Positions 7,559 through 20,935 are shown, counted from the first letter of the stretch. The stretch is 64,000 nucleotides of DNA from DASRQZ01 sp964571275 (GCA_964571275.1 CAZNCQ010000003.1:1-64000), one strand, 5' to 3'. Notes: generated by a model not told the origin, from the letters alone. Made by a program: numbers and translations.

Positions 7559-7782
7559 GACCGGATCTCCTATTCGGGCGGCGATTCAACGTGAAATCGA
7601 CCAGCGTGACAAGCGAGACCTGGCGGCGCTGCGCGTCTGGCGTGGCGCCAAACACGTGCTTCACACCGGCTCCTACTAGACGCGTCGGCGGAAGGGCGGT
7701 ACGTTGCTCTCGGGCGCGTTTTCCCTCGGCAGAGGCAGCCTCCTGCCGGATAGTGGCGCGCCCCCACCTCGGGGCAAGGCAC

Positions 7783-11175
<3,393 letters not shown>

Positions 11176-11382
11176 CCGGAACGGACGAGGCCCATTTCCG
11201 GCGGTCCCAGGGTCGTCTCTTCAATCTCGGATTTTCTCGACGGGCGCTGCGAGGGTCGCCGGGGGGCGACGAACCGATCAGGCACCGTTTGCGACCCCAG
11301 CACCTGCCTGTGAGCCGCGACCCGCCCCGGGGAAGGAAGCACCTCGAAACTCCTCATCCAAGGACGCAGCGCGGCTGCGACG

Positions 11383-13881
11383 GTGATATCCTCTCGGGCT
11401 ACCGTGAGCCTCGGCCTATCTCGGGCACCGCGCGTTCGTCTGGGGAGAACGATCGCGCTCGTCCCGATAGCATTTTCTCTCGCGATCTCCTCATGTGGTA
11501 ACTCGGGTGGCGGCAGCGGAAAGGACGGCGGGGCGGGCGGCACCACGATGCCGGGCACCGACGGGGGCGATACGGCCGCGCCCCCCGACGGAGGCGATGC
11601 ACGCGACGGCGGCGGCGACGGTGGACAGCGCACCATCGGCGGCGTCGTCTCGGGGCTGCTCGGCGGCGGTCTGGTCCTGGTGGCGGGCAGTCAGACCCTG
11701 CCCGTGACGCGCAACGGGCGGTTCGCCTTTGCGATGCCGGTCGCTGACGGAACCTCATACACCGTCACGGTGGGTACGCAGCCGACATCGCCGGGGCAGA
11801 CGTGCTCGGTACGCAACGGCACCGGCACCGTGGGCGGCGGCGACGTCGGCGACGTGATCGTGAACTGCTCGCCCCAGCACTCGCGCTATGCGCTGGTCGC
11901 CGACAGCGACGCCGCCAACGTGGCGACCTATGCGCTCGATGGTGCCAGTGGCCGGCTGACGTTCGTCGACAAAGCCGCAACCGGCGCGCAGCCGGCGGCC
12001 GTGGCCGTCGCGCCGTCGGGCCAGTGGGCCTACGTCGCCAACGGCGGCGACGGGACGGTTTCGCAGTATTCCGTCGGCGCCGACGGCAGTCTGACGCCGC
12101 TCGCGCCAGCCACGATCGCAGCCGGAACCGCGCCGCGCGCCATCGCCGTCGATCCCACCGGCCGATTTGCCTACGTCGTCAACGCGACCAGCAACGACGT
12201 CACCGAATACAGCATCGCCGGCGGCGCGCTCACCAAGATCGGATCGATGGCGACGGGCATGCGACCGACCGGAGTCGCGATCGATCCGGCCGGGCAGGCG
12301 CTCTACGTAGCCAACAATGGCGCGACAACGCTGTCTCAATTCACGATCGGTGCCGACGGCACGCTGGCGGCAATGGCCACCCCTACCGTCGCCGCCGGAT
12401 CGGGGACTTCTGGTGTTGTGGTCGATCCGACGGGGCGCTTCGCGTATGCCAGCAACGCCACCGATGGAACCGTCTCGATGTACGCGGTCGGCGCGGGCGG
12501 CGCGCTCACGCCGCTGGCGCCGGCAACGGTGGCCGTCGCAGGGGGGCCCTCCGCGATCGCTTGCGATGCCAGCGGAAGGGTCGTGCTGGTCGTGAACGGA
12601 ACCAGCATGGGCGTGACCCCTCTGGCGGTCGGCACGGACGGGAAGCTCGTGGCAATGGCGGCAGCCCCTTCGGAGGCGGATCCAGCCGCGCTTGCGATCG
12701 ACGGAAGCGGCCAGTTTGCGTTCGTCGCGAACCGCACCGGGAACAGCTTGTCGCAACTCAAGATCGTCGCCGGGGGGACGCTGGTAGCCAATCCGCTGCC
12801 GCGAGTTGCCGCGCAGGGAGCGCCGGTGGCAGTCGCGATGGTTCCCGGTGACAGCGACGTCGCCGCCTCGGCGAAGTACGCCTACGCCGCCAACGGCAAC
12901 GACACGATCTCCGAATACACCGTCGGCACCAGCGGAACCCTGAGCCCGGTGGGCACGCTCACGGTCACCGGGACCGGGCCGCAGTACGTCGCGGCGACGC
13001 CATCGGGGAAATTCGCTTACGTCGCCAACAGCAGCGGCAACAACGTCTCTCAATACGGGATCAGCGGTACCGGCGCATTGACGGCATTGACGCCCGCGGC
13101 CATCCCTGCCGGGCAATTCCCTATCGCTGTGGCCATTCACCCCTCGGGCCGGTTCGCGTACGTGCTCAATCAATCGGATCGGACCGTCTCTCAGTTCGCG
13201 GTCGGCGCCACCGGGGGATTGACCGCGCTGACGCCGGCGGCAGCGTCGGTGACGACCGCCGGATTTCCCAACGGCATGGTCCTCGATCCATCGGGGCGCT
13301 TCGCCTACGTGGTCATCGGCAGCGGCAGCGTCGTGCTCCTGACCGTCGCGCCGAACGGCACTCTCTCGGTCGCGACGGGAGGATCGACCCCGACCGGGAT
13401 GGAGCCGAGCGGCATCGCCATCGGACCGTCGGGCCGGAATCTCTACGTTGCCAACGGCACCGGCAACAACATCTCGCAGTATTCGATTGGTGCGACCGGC
13501 GCGCCGACCGCGCTCTCTCCGGCAACGGTTGCAGCTGGCACGTCACCGGTCGGCTTGGTGGTCGGTCCGACCGAGAGGTTTGCCTACGCCGCCGACGCGG
13601 TCACCAGCGACGTTTTTCAGTACGCCGTCGGCGACAACGGGGCGCTCACCGCGCTCAGCCCGTCGCGCCTGGCGATTGGCACCGCTGGCACGAACAGCCC
13701 GAACGCGATCGCGATCGATCCGACCGGGCATGCGGTCTACATCGCGGATGATATCGATCCGACCGGCGCCGTCTGGCAGTTCAACGCCGGCGCCGACGGT
13801 AAGCTACAGCCGAATACGCCGCCCTCGGCCGCAGCTGGTGCGCTGACCCGTTATATTGCGATCGTCAGCGCCTACCACTAA
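11383..13881 (+). CDS. Secreted beta-propeller (YVTN/lactonase-type) lipoprotein
   Basis: 832 residues, starting GTG at 11383, the start that gives a normal signal peptide. The lipobox SLAISSC puts the lipidated Cys at 38. A Gly/Asp-rich linker follows, then a small beta domain (about 85-165), then many repeats of about 45 residues with the pattern DPTGRFAYVVNA...VTEYSI...GALT, as in seven-bladed lactonase/YVTN propellers. The number of repeats is enough for two propellers. It is likely anchored at the cell envelope, and such propellers usually bind ligands or proteins. No catalytic residues were identified, so enzymatic lactonase activity should not be assumed. It converges with the Cys-rich gene, with five bases between the stops. 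Confidence 0.8.
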   Translation: MISSRATVSLGLSRAPRVRLGRTIALVPIAFSLAISSCGNSGGGSGKDGGAGGTTMPGTDGGDTAAPPDGGDARDGGGDGGQRTIGGVVSGLLGGGLVLVAGSQTLPVTRNGRFAFAMPVADGTSYTVTVGTQPTSPGQTCSVRNGTGTVGGGDVGDVIVNCSPQHSRYALVADSDAANVATYALDGASGRLTFVDKAATGAQPAAVAVAPSGQWAYVANGGDGTVSQYSVGADGSLTPLAPATIAAGTAPRAIAVDPTGRFAYVVNATSNDVTEYSIAGGALTKIGSMATGMRPTGVAIDPAGQALYVANNGATTLSQFTIGADGTLAAMATPTVAAGSGTSGVVVDPTGRFAYASNATDGTVSMYAVGAGGALTPLAPATVAVAGGPSAIACDASGRVVLVVNGTSMGVTPLAVGTDGKLVAMAAAPSEADPAALAIDGSGQFAFVANRTGNSLSQLKIVAGGTLVANPLPRVAAQGAPVAVAMVPGDSDVAASAKYAYAANGNDTISEYTVGTSGTLSPVGTLTVTGTGPQYVAATPSGKFAYVANSSGNNVSQYGISGTGALTALTPAAIPAGQFPIAVAIHPSGRFAYVLNQSDRTVSQFAVGATGGLTALTPAAASVTTAGFPNGMVLDPSGRFAYVVIGSGSVVLLTVAPNGTLSVATGGSTPTGMEPSGIAIGPSGRNLYVANGTGNNISQYSIGATGAPTALSPATVAAGTSPVGLVVGPTERFAYAADAVTSDVFQYAVGDNGALTALSPSRLAIGTAGTNSPNAIAIDPTGHAVYIADDIDPTGAVWQFNAGADGKLQPNTPPSAAAGALTRYIAIVSAYH

Positions 13882-13886
13882 CTCAC

Positions 13887-16622
13887 TCAGTCGCACGTCC
13901 GGGCGGACGTGCCGCCGTCTCCCCCGTCTCCGGCGTCCGTGCCGCCGTCAGCCGCCGAGCAGCTCTTGCTCGCACATTGCGGGTTGGCTGTGCACGTCGC
14001 GCCCTTGCACAGCAGGCAGGGACCGCCGCAATCGACGCCGGTCTCGCCTTGATTCTTCACGTGATCGTTGCAGGTCGGAGCCTGGCACTTGCTGCCCGTG
14101 CAAACGTTTGAAGTGCAATCGGCCGCGACACCGCAGCTTGAATTGTTGCCGCAGAGCTGACCCGGGCAAGCGGCGGACCCGCAGTCCACGCCCGCCTCGC
14201 CTCCGTTCTGCACGTTGTCGCTGCAGGTTGGAATTTGGCAAATGCCGCCCGTGCAGACGCCGGACGAGCAGTCACCGGTGACCGCACACTTCAGGAGGTC
14301 GGCACAGGGCTGGCCGGGGCAGGCCACTCCGCAGTCGGTATCGGACTCCGTTCCATTCGGAACGCCGTCGTTGCACGCCGGCGGTTGACAGGTCTTGTCG
14401 CAGACTCCGCTCGTGCAGTCCGACGCCGTCAAGCAAGCCTTGTTGTCCGCACAGGCCGCACAAGACAGGCCACCACAGTCGACGCTGGTCTCTGTACCGT
14501 TCAGGACACCGTCGTTGCACAGCGAACCGAGGCACTTGTTCTTGGTGCACGGCGTACCACCCCGGGTCCCGGTCAGGCAGCAGATGCCGCTGGCGCAGTC
14601 GGTATCTGCGCCGCACCCGATGCCCGCGGCACAGTCATAGGCGGCGCCGCCACCCATGCCAACCACGACGAAACCCGTCGCCTTGATGGTCGTCTGGATC
14701 GAGACGTTGCCGCTCGCTCCCATGATCGAATTTGACAGCGAGATCTGGGCGCCATTGTTGGTCGCGCTGATCGCGAGCGCGCCAACGCCGTTGATGGCGC
14801 TGACGATTCGGCCGGCGACCGTCGGGGCATCGTCCTTGGTTCCACGCGCGATGGGGACGTGCCCCGACCCCTGCGTCTTGTTCGTGATCTCGAACGTGAC
14901 TGGCGCATGCACGCCGTCCGACAGCGTGAACGAATCGCCATTCGACAGCGACGCCGAACCAACGGCGGTGATCGATCCTTTCGCGCTACCCGGTGTCTGC
15001 GCGGTGTCGCAGGCGGCGTTGCAACCACCACAGCTACTGTTGTTGAAGTCGTCGCAAGCCTCGTGACCGACCCGGAGGCCGTCGCCGCACACCGAGTTGC
15101 ACACCGACGGTGAGGCCGACGTGCAGATGAACCCCGTCTCTTTCTGGCAGCTGGCGCTGCATCCGTCGCCGGGGACGATGTTGTGGTCGTCGCAGGCCTC
15201 CCCCGCCTGGGGGTTGACGTAGCCGTCGCCGCACACCGAACTCTGACATTGCAACGCCCCCGCAGCGGTGCCGTTGCACATCACAGTATCGGCGCCGTTG
15301 GCCGCGACTTCACATTGCTCGTTCGCAGCCATGTTGATGTGGCCGTCGGTGCACTTGGAAAACTGGCACTGCACGTTGCCCGCGAGCATGCCGTTGCAGC
15401 TAATCGTGTCGTTGCCATTGGCGTCGCCTTCGCAGGCCTCGCCGCTCGCGCCGTTGACGTAGTGATCCCCGCACCTGGGGGTGCGGCAAGCCGCGGCGCC
15501 AGCACTGCTCCCGTTGCAGTTCGCAGCGTCGGCGCCGCCGAGCGTGTCGCAATCCTCGTTCGCCTTCATGTTGGTGTAGCCGTCGCCGCACCGGGGCTTG
15601 TGGCATGCGACGCCCTCGGGCGCAGTGCTGCCGTTGCAATCGGCCGTATCGTCGTCTCCGTTGTCGCAGGTCTCGCCCGCCGCGGCGTTCACGTAGCCGT
15701 CGCCACACCGGGAGAACTGGCAGGTGACGCCGGCGGCCACAGCGGCGGCCCCGTTGCCGATGCAGTTTTTGGTATCGAGCCCGCCAGCGATGTCGCATTG
15801 CTCGCCCGCGGTCCGGTTGAGGCTGCCATCGCCACAAGACGCGGTCGTGCAGTCGACGTTGCAGGTCTTCGATTCGCCGCCGTCGTCACATTGCTCGCCG
15901 GCCGCGCGGTTGACCTTGCGATCGCCGCACCGGGCGACGGTGCAATCCGAGTTGCAGGCGTGTGACTCGAGGAGACCGCACGAATTGCCCGCGACGCCCC
16001 CGCTGCCACCGGCGCCCCCGCTCCCGGTGGCGCCGCCGCTCCCCGTCCCCGCCTCATCGGCATCGGCAGCGTCGCCGTCGTTTCCAGGGCCGTCGCCCAG
16101 AGCGGCGTCGGTGCTCATGAGCGCGTCGGCGGCAGCCCCGTCGTCTACCCTCGAGTCGATGGCGGCGTCGTCGGGAGTGCAGACATCGCATTCCTCCTGC
16201 GTATCGACGATACCGTTGCCGCACTTGCCGTCCGACTTGCAATCGAAACTGCAATGCATCGGCTCCCCGTTGTGCGAGCCGTCGTCGCACGCCTCGTTCT
16301 TCGTCGGGTCGTCGAACGTATCATCCTTGATTCCATTGCCACAGCTGTTGTCCGACGTGCACTTGCTGTTGCAATTGTCGTCGTTGATGGTGTTGCCGTC
16401 GTCGCAGACCTCGTCCTTGTCGACGACGCCGTTACCGCATGTGCCCAGGATGCAGATGTCCTGATGGGCCGCACAGGTGTAGGGCGTCTGGCAGACGCGG
16501 CCCGATGGGCAGATCGCGCTCTGGGGCTGCGGGCAGCCAGCCACGAAAGAGAGGCCGGCGACGAGACCGACCACCAACCACCCGCGCCCGGCCAACGACG
16601 CCACGATCCGCGAGGTGCGCAC
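13887..16622 (-). CDS. Cys-rich lipoprotein with myxobacterial disulfide (DUF4215-type) repeats
   Basis: 911 residues. GTG start at 16622 is supported by a GGGGAGG ribosome-binding site and abuts the stop of the upstream gene (TGAGTG), so translation is probably coupled. Lipobox SFVAGC, then many repeats such as CGNGVVDKDEVCDDGNTIN and CGDGYVNAAAGETCD, the Cys-rich pattern known as the Myxococcus disulfide repeat. A Ser/Gly/Asp linker (about 150-215) separates the first repeats. A non-Cys domain (about 540-650) follows, and the C-terminus has CNDGVLNGTETSVDCGG-type repeats, ending in a GDGGDGG tail. Predicted extracellular, disulfide-rigid and possibly adhesive. Its role is unknown, but its coupling to the TPR/PEGA gene suggests they act together. 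Confidence 0.85.
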   Translation of the reverse strand: MRTSRIVASLAGRGWLVVGLVAGLSFVAGCPQPQSAICPSGRVCQTPYTCAAHQDICILGTCGNGVVDKDEVCDDGNTINDDNCNSKCTSDNSCGNGIKDDTFDDPTKNEACDDGSHNGEPMHCSFDCKSDGKCGNGIVDTQEECDVCTPDDAAIDSRVDDGAAADALMSTDAALGDGPGNDGDAADADEAGTGSGGATGSGGAGGSGGVAGNSCGLLESHACNSDCTVARCGDRKVNRAAGEQCDDGGESKTCNVDCTTASCGDGSLNRTAGEQCDIAGGLDTKNCIGNGAAAVAAGVTCQFSRCGDGYVNAAAGETCDNGDDDTADCNGSTAPEGVACHKPRCGDGYTNMKANEDCDTLGGADAANCNGSSAGAAACRTPRCGDHYVNGASGEACEGDANGNDTISCNGMLAGNVQCQFSKCTDGHINMAANEQCEVAANGADTVMCNGTAAGALQCQSSVCGDGYVNPQAGEACDDHNIVPGDGCSASCQKETGFICTSASPSVCNSVCGDGLRVGHEACDDFNNSSCGGCNAACDTAQTPGSAKGSITAVGSASLSNGDSFTLSDGVHAPVTFEITNKTQGSGHVPIARGTKDDAPTVAGRIVSAINGVGALAISATNNGAQISLSNSIMGASGNVSIQTTIKATGFVVVGMGGGAAYDCAAGIGCGADTDCASGICCLTGTRGGTPCTKNKCLGSLCNDGVLNGTETSVDCGGLSCAACADNKACLTASDCTSGVCDKTCQPPACNDGVPNGTESDTDCGVACPGQPCADLLKCAVTGDCSSGVCTGGICQIPTCSDNVQNGGEAGVDCGSAACPGQLCGNNSSCGVAADCTSNVCTGSKCQAPTCNDHVKNQGETGVDCGGPCLLCKGATCTANPQCASKSCSAADGGTDAGDGGDGGTSARTCD

Positions 16623-17801
16623 TCAGAACCTCCCCGTCGCGGCGAGGCCGGCCAATCCCGAGGCAACGAACGGCGAGAACAGCGGCGTGGAGCTGGCGAC
16701 GTCGCGCCGATCGGCCTCCGGATCGACCCGGTACGGAGTCGATCGATCCAGCACCAGCAGCAGCACACCGGCTGCGGCGATCGAGCCGCCGGCGATGTAC
16801 GAGATCGTGGCCAGCGTCTTGTAAGTGTTTCCTCGGTTGCGCAGGTCGTTCAGCGCGGGATAACTCGTATCCGTCGTTCCGCAGCCACCCACCGGACAGA
16901 CCTGCATCGCCGACGAATCGAACGCGTTGAAGTTCTTCTGCGCCTGCAGCGTGAAGATCGCTCCCGTCGCCAGCAGCACCCCGCCGAACGCCGCGATCGC
17001 GACCGGGCGCCAGATCGGGTAGAGCCGCCGGTATCCGATCAGGTCGCCCGAGGTGTAGAGCCGGAGGTTGATCGCCGTCCGCTTGTCGTAGGTCATGTCT
17101 TCGGTCCGCGACGTGGTGGTGAAGCCCTCCTTCGATGCGGTCACGGTGTGCGTCCCGGCGCGCACCAGGGCCTGGTAGCGGCCGGGCGCGCGAAACAACG
17201 GGGCGCCGTCGAACGTGACCTGGGCGCCGTCGACGTCACAACGGACGTCGACCGACGCGACTTGCTTCTCGATCAGGCGCAGATAGCTCTTGGCGTGTTC
17301 GAGCTTCTCCGGATCGAGCGGATCCGCGCCGTACTTGATCGCGGCCTCGAGGTTCTGAAACACCTCGACGGGTTGATCCATGTTCAGCAGGGCCAGCGCG
17401 AGGTTGTAGTGGATGCCCGGGTGGTCCCACTCGGTCAGCGCTTGCCGGTAGACCTTGGCCGCCGCGACGAAGAGCGACTCCTTGAGCAGGCTGTTGCCCT
17501 CCTGCAGGTGCTTGAGGGCGGCTTCCTGCTGCGCAGCGGAGACGCCGACCGCCCAGGGCCGATCGGAGACCTTCATGCCAGCCGTGGCATCGCTCACGGG
17601 CTCGGTCGCCGAGTCGTGCGCCGCGGCCCGGGCCGCGGACGGCGACGGCGGTGGCGGTGGCGGTGCGGTCGGCTCCGCGGCGTGCGCCCTCCCCGAGAAC
17701 GTGAAGATGACCGCGACAACCAACCCGATCCCGCCGACGAACCGCGCGAATGCCATCGCCCCGCGGCGCGGGGCCCTTCCAGGTGCGCCTGCGTTTTCCA
17801 T
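16623..17801 (-). CDS. TPR and PEGA-like envelope protein
   Basis: 392 residues from ATG 17801, chosen because GAGGCG lies at a suitable distance; the longer open frame to 18017 lacks protein-like composition. Signal or anchor helix (RFVGGIGLVVAVIFTF, about 20-35), Pro/Ala linker, TPR-like helices (about 75-150, ALKHLQEGNSLLKES, YNLALALLNM), then a PEGA-type beta domain (about 165-235, VTFDGAPLFRAPGRYQALV and GTHTVTASKEGF). Two further hydrophobic helices (about 250-275 and 310-335) flank a segment with two Cys (CPVGGC). This combination is common in myxobacterial envelope proteins. It lies directly upstream of and is translationally coupled to the Cys-rich lipoprotein gene. Confidence 0.75.
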   Translation of the reverse strand: MENAGAPGRAPRRGAMAFARFVGGIGLVVAVIFTFSGRAHAAEPTAPPPPPPSPSAARAAAHDSATEPVSDATAGMKVSDRPWAVGVSAAQQEAALKHLQEGNSLLKESLFVAAAKVYRQALTEWDHPGIHYNLALALLNMDQPVEVFQNLEAAIKYGADPLDPEKLEHAKSYLRLIEKQVASVDVRCDVDGAQVTFDGAPLFRAPGRYQALVRAGTHTVTASKEGFTTTSRTEDMTYDKRTAINLRLYTSGDLIGYRRLYPIWRPVAIAAFGGVLLATGAIFTLQAQKNFNAFDSSAMQVCPVGGCGTTDTSYPALNDLRNRGNTYKTLATISYIAGGSIAAAGVLLLVLDRSTPYRVDPEADRRDVASSTPLFSPFVASGLAGLAATGRF

Positions 17802-17937
17802 TCGGTGTCGCCTCATTTGGGCTGGCCGACCCAGAGCCCGCAGCATCTTAACGACACCCGGCACCGACGGTCGAGAGAAAAACCACGGCGACCGCCAGGA
17901 CACATCCGCGCCCCGGGCCGATCGCCAGCCGAACGGG

Positions 17938-18351
17938 TCAGTCGGCGAGAGAAACCAAGAATCCGTGAAATGCGTCGTTGGCGCGGTCGACCGAGAGCAC
18001 GAACTCGCCGTCATCACCGAGACGCACCACCCGCCCGTTGGCGACGCACACGTGCTGGCTTTGACTCTGACTTGGACTCTGACTTGGACCCTGACTTGGA
18101 CTCTGGCCTGGACCCTGGCTTTGACTCTCGCCTGGGATCACGAACCCGAACGCCGCCTCCTGCTCCAGGCCCAGCTCACAGGTCGGCGACTTGAACCGGG
18201 CGCCGTCCCGGCCGATGTCGATCAGCTCGACGGTGACCGGCGCGCTTCGCCAGGCCACGTGGACGTTGACCGGCAGCGCGAGCCGAAATCGCGGAGAGCT
18301 TCGTCGCTCGTTTGGCCGCTCGTTTTCGCCGGGTGCTTCCATGCGGTTCAT
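17938..18351 (-). CDS. PilZ-domain protein
   Basis: About 137 residues from ATG 18351 (a second ATG is three codons later, and the longer frame to 18471 is less likely). The RxxxR motif of PilZ domains is present (RSSPR in RRSSPRFRLALPVNV). The second motif, usually D/N-x-S-x-x-G, reads DIGRDG: the Ser is a Gly, so c-di-GMP affinity may be altered. A low-complexity insert of Ser/Pro/Gln repeats (about residues 74-97, QSPSQ units) interrupts the second half of the barrel. It would be a small cytosolic c-di-GMP effector. It is divergent from the third kinase gene across about 240 bp that must hold both promoters; nothing else was seen there. Confidence 0.75.
   Translation of the reverse strand: MNRMEAPGENERPNERRSSPRFRLALPVNVHVAWRSAPVTVELIDIGRDGARFKSPTCELGLEQEAAFGFVIPGESQSQGPGQSPSQGPSQSPSQSQSQHVCVANGRVVRLGDDGEFVLSVDRANDAFHGFLVSLAD
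18058..18130. repeat. Imperfect 12-bp repeat tract inside the PilZ gene
   Basis: Consecutive imperfect copies of units such as TTGGACTCTGAC encode the Ser/Pro/Gln/Gly insert of the PilZ protein. Likely a slippage-prone linker. Confidence 0.7.
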
Positions 18352-18593
18352 TGGCTGGTAAGTGATTCGAGAACGCGCGCGGGGCTCGCGATTCTGCCCC
18401 GGCGCAAAACCTGTCTGTCCAACGAATGGGCCCAGCGTTGTTCCCGCGCAAAAATCGGCCGCGCACATCAAAATGCGGCGCGTCGCCGTGCTCGGCCATC
18501 CCGTCGCATGCCCGCCGCCAAGCTGGCTCGGAGCTGTGTCCCATGCTAGCTTGCCGACCTTGCGAGGCAGGCGCGGAGCCGTGATCTTGGTCG

Positions 18594-20336
18594 GTGAGTG
18601 ACCGGACGGTTGGCAGTTACGTTCTAGTCGAGAAGCTCGGTGAGGGGGGCATGGGCGAGGTCTATCTCGCCGAGCACAAGTACATCGCGCGCAAGGCGGC
18701 GATCAAGTTCCTGCTGCACGATCTCAGCAACTCGACGGAGCTCGTCGGCCGCTTCTTCGCCGAGGCGCGCGCCGCATCGGTGATCAAGCACCCGGGCATC
18801 GTCGAGGTGCTCGACTGCGACGTGCACGACGGGCGCGCGTACATCGTGATGGAGCTGCTGCGCGGCGAGAGCCTGCGCGAGTACATCGAACGCGTCGGCA
18901 GCGTCGGGCGCGACGAGATCGGCGCGCTGGGCGTCTTCCGGCAGATCGCCTCGGCGCTCGCCGCCGCGCACGCGCAGGAGATCATCCACCGCGACCTCAA
19001 ACCCGACAACGTCTACCTGCACGTCCCGGACGAGCACCCGCCCGATCGGCCGATCGCCAAGGTGCTCGACTTCGGCATCGCCAAGCTCATGGGCCGCGGC
19101 GAGGGCGGGACCAAGACCCGCACCGGCCAGCTCCTGGGCACGCCGATGTACATGTCGCCCGAGCAGTGCCGCGGCGTGAAGCAGATCGACAGCCGCAGTG
19201 ACGTCTACTCGCTCGGCTGCATCATGTACGAGGTCTTCTGCGGGCAGGCGCCGTTCCTGGACGAGGGCTTCGGCGATCTGATCATCGCGCACGTGTCGCG
19301 CCCGCCGCCGGAGCCGCTCCACTCGGCGCCCTGGATGTCGCCCCCGGCGCGGCGGTTGCTGCTCGACTGCCTGGCGAAGGATCCGAACGAGCGCCCGCAA
19401 TCGATGAGGGACATCGTCGCGCGGCTCGCGCAGCTGGCGCCGTCCGAGGAGATCCACCTCCAAGTTCCGGTCTCGACCGAGGCGCGACACCATCCGGGAG
19501 GCGTGCCCGAGATGGGCTCTTCGGGGCCGCGGTCGGGTCAGCGGCTGGCGCAGACCACGCCGATGCCGGCCTCGGCCGGGATCTCGTCGAGCGGCAGCAC
19601 GCTCATGGCGCCTCCCGAGGAGCCGTTCAGGGCGTTGCGGCCACCGAGCGGTGGGTTCTCGCAGCGGCCCCTGCATTCTCCGGCGGCGATCACCACGCCG
19701 AGCGGCGCTGGACGCACGCGCGTCCTGCTGCCCGAGGACCCGAGCACGCTCACGGAAGGCGCCTCCGAGCGCTACAAGACCGCGCCACGCACGCGCAGCG
19801 CCGGAAGCAAGCTCGCGATCGGCGTGGCTGCGGCCGGCGCGGTGGCGCTGGCGGCGCTGGTGATCATCCGCGTGCTCACCGGTCAGTCGTCGGGCGCCGG
19901 TGACAAGGACACCACCGCGCAGAACGATTCCACCGGCACGACCACCACCGCCGCGAACCCCACCGGCACCGGCACGACCGGCGAGGCCGACCCGCGCCCG
20001 CAGCCGCCGAAGGTGCAAACCCCGCCGCCACCGGCCATCTCCGTGATCACGCTCATCGGGTTGCCGCCGCAAGCGTTGGTGCGCCTCGACGGGCGCGTGG
20101 TCGAATCGCCGGTCTCGGTGCCGCGCGAGGGCGAAACCCACCATTTGATCGTCGACGCCAATGGCTACCAGCGCTGGGAGACGTCATTCGACGCCCGCAC
20201 CGACCACACGGTCGCCGTCGAGATGAAGCGGCTCGCTGCGGCCCCACCGGTCGCGCGCACGCCCAACCCGCACCCCCACAAGCACGGCGACCGCACGCCG
20301 CACGACACCGGGTTCGACGGCTTCACGGACCTCTGA
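18594..20336 (+). CDS. Transmembrane Ser/Thr protein kinase with PEGA-like C-terminus
   Basis: 580 residues from GTG 18594. The kinase domain begins almost at the N-terminus (Gly-rich loop GEGGMGEVY 17-25, AAIKF) and has HRDLKPDN (132-139), DFG (159-161), GTPMYMSPEQ and a complete C-lobe to about residue 285. A Ser/Pro-rich linker leads to a single transmembrane helix (about 405-428), a Thr/Gly-rich stretch and a PEGA-like beta domain (about 480-545, VRLDGRVVESPVSV, LIVDANGYQRW). This is a standard RD, Hanks-type receptor kinase with an outside PEGA domain. Its substrates are not evident from context. It converges with the TMEM175-like gene. Confidence 0.92.
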   Translation: MSDRTVGSYVLVEKLGEGGMGEVYLAEHKYIARKAAIKFLLHDLSNSTELVGRFFAEARAASVIKHPGIVEVLDCDVHDGRAYIVMELLRGESLREYIERVGSVGRDEIGALGVFRQIASALAAAHAQEIIHRDLKPDNVYLHVPDEHPPDRPIAKVLDFGIAKLMGRGEGGTKTRTGQLLGTPMYMSPEQCRGVKQIDSRSDVYSLGCIMYEVFCGQAPFLDEGFGDLIIAHVSRPPPEPLHSAPWMSPPARRLLLDCLAKDPNERPQSMRDIVARLAQLAPSEEIHLQVPVSTEARHHPGGVPEMGSSGPRSGQRLAQTTPMPASAGISSSGSTLMAPPEEPFRALRPPSGGFSQRPLHSPAAITTPSGAGRTRVLLPEDPSTLTEGASERYKTAPRTRSAGSKLAIGVAAAGAVALAALVIIRVLTGQSSGAGDKDTTAQNDSTGTTTTAANPTGTGTTGEADPRPQPPKVQTPPPPAISVITLIGLPPQALVRLDGRVVESPVSVPREGETHHLIVDANGYQRWETSFDARTDHTVAVEMKRLAAAPPVARTPNPHPHKHGDRTPHDTGFDGFTDL

Positions 20337-20355
20337 TCCGCGCCCGGCCCGCGCG

Positions 20356-20931
20356 TCAGTGTTCGAGGTGCGACTCGATTCGCCGATCGGGGACCAGCCA
20401 CATCAACGCGACGAAGATGTAGAGCCCCAGCGAGACGTAGCGCTGCACGAACGCCAGCGGGATCGCCAGCGCGTAGAGCACCGGCGACACCAGCCCCTTG
20501 GCGTCGCGGCCGACGGCGCGGGCCAGCTTCGAGTCCGGCCCCTCGAGCGCGACGATCTGATCCTGGAGCAGCTTGTAAGCGATCGCCGACGCCAGCAGGA
20601 CGCTGCCGTAGATAGCGGTCGGCAGCTCCGCGAAGTGGTTCTCCCCCATCCAGCCGGTCACGAACGGCACCAGTGACAGCCAGAAGAGGAGGTGCAGGTT
20701 CGCCCAGAGGATCTTGCCGTTGATCCGCCCGGTGGCGTGCAACATGTGGTGGTGGTTGTTCCAGTAGATGCCCAGGAAAACGTAGCTGAGCGCGTACGTC
20801 GAGAACACCGACCAGAGCGGGCGCAGCGCCTCCCAGTCGGCGCCGTGCGGGACCTTGAGCTCGAGCACCATGATGGTGATCAAGATCGCGATCACGCCGT
20901 CGCTGAAAGCCTCGAGTCGTCCCTTCGTCAC
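20356..20931 (-). CDS. TMEM175-family (DUF1211) membrane protein, possible K+ channel
   Basis: 191 residues from GTG 20931. The N-terminus GRLEAFSDGVIAILITIMV holds the RxxxFSDG signature of the TMEM175/DUF1211 family, and about six hydrophobic helices follow, the size of bacterial members. Characterised family members conduct K+ with a pore lined by hydrophobic residues. The start lies four bases after the stop of the SUKH gene, so the two are probably one transcription unit. Assignment as a K+ channel is by family only. Confidence 0.85.
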   Translation of the reverse strand: MTKGRLEAFSDGVIAILITIMVLELKVPHGADWEALRPLWSVFSTYALSYVFLGIYWNNHHHMLHATGRINGKILWANLHLLFWLSLVPFVTGWMGENHFAELPTAIYGSVLLASAIAYKLLQDQIVALEGPDSKLARAVGRDAKGLVSPVLYALAIPLAFVQRYVSLGLYIFVALMWLVPDRRIESHLEH

Positions 20932-20935
20932 GGCG

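Noticed and set aside
7591..7782. N-terminal extension of the kinase-STAND protein
   Set aside because: The extra 64 residues have Arg-rich composition unlike the disordered Pro/Ala start of the protein; ATG 7783 is the better start.
12336..12791. Reverse-strand open frame inside the beta-propeller gene
   Set aside because: It mirrors the repeated propeller sequence and has no ribosome-binding site or family match.
16254..18194. 646-codon plus-strand frame across the Cys-rich and PEGA genes
   Set aside because: The opposite strand holds two well-supported genes; this one has shadow-type composition.
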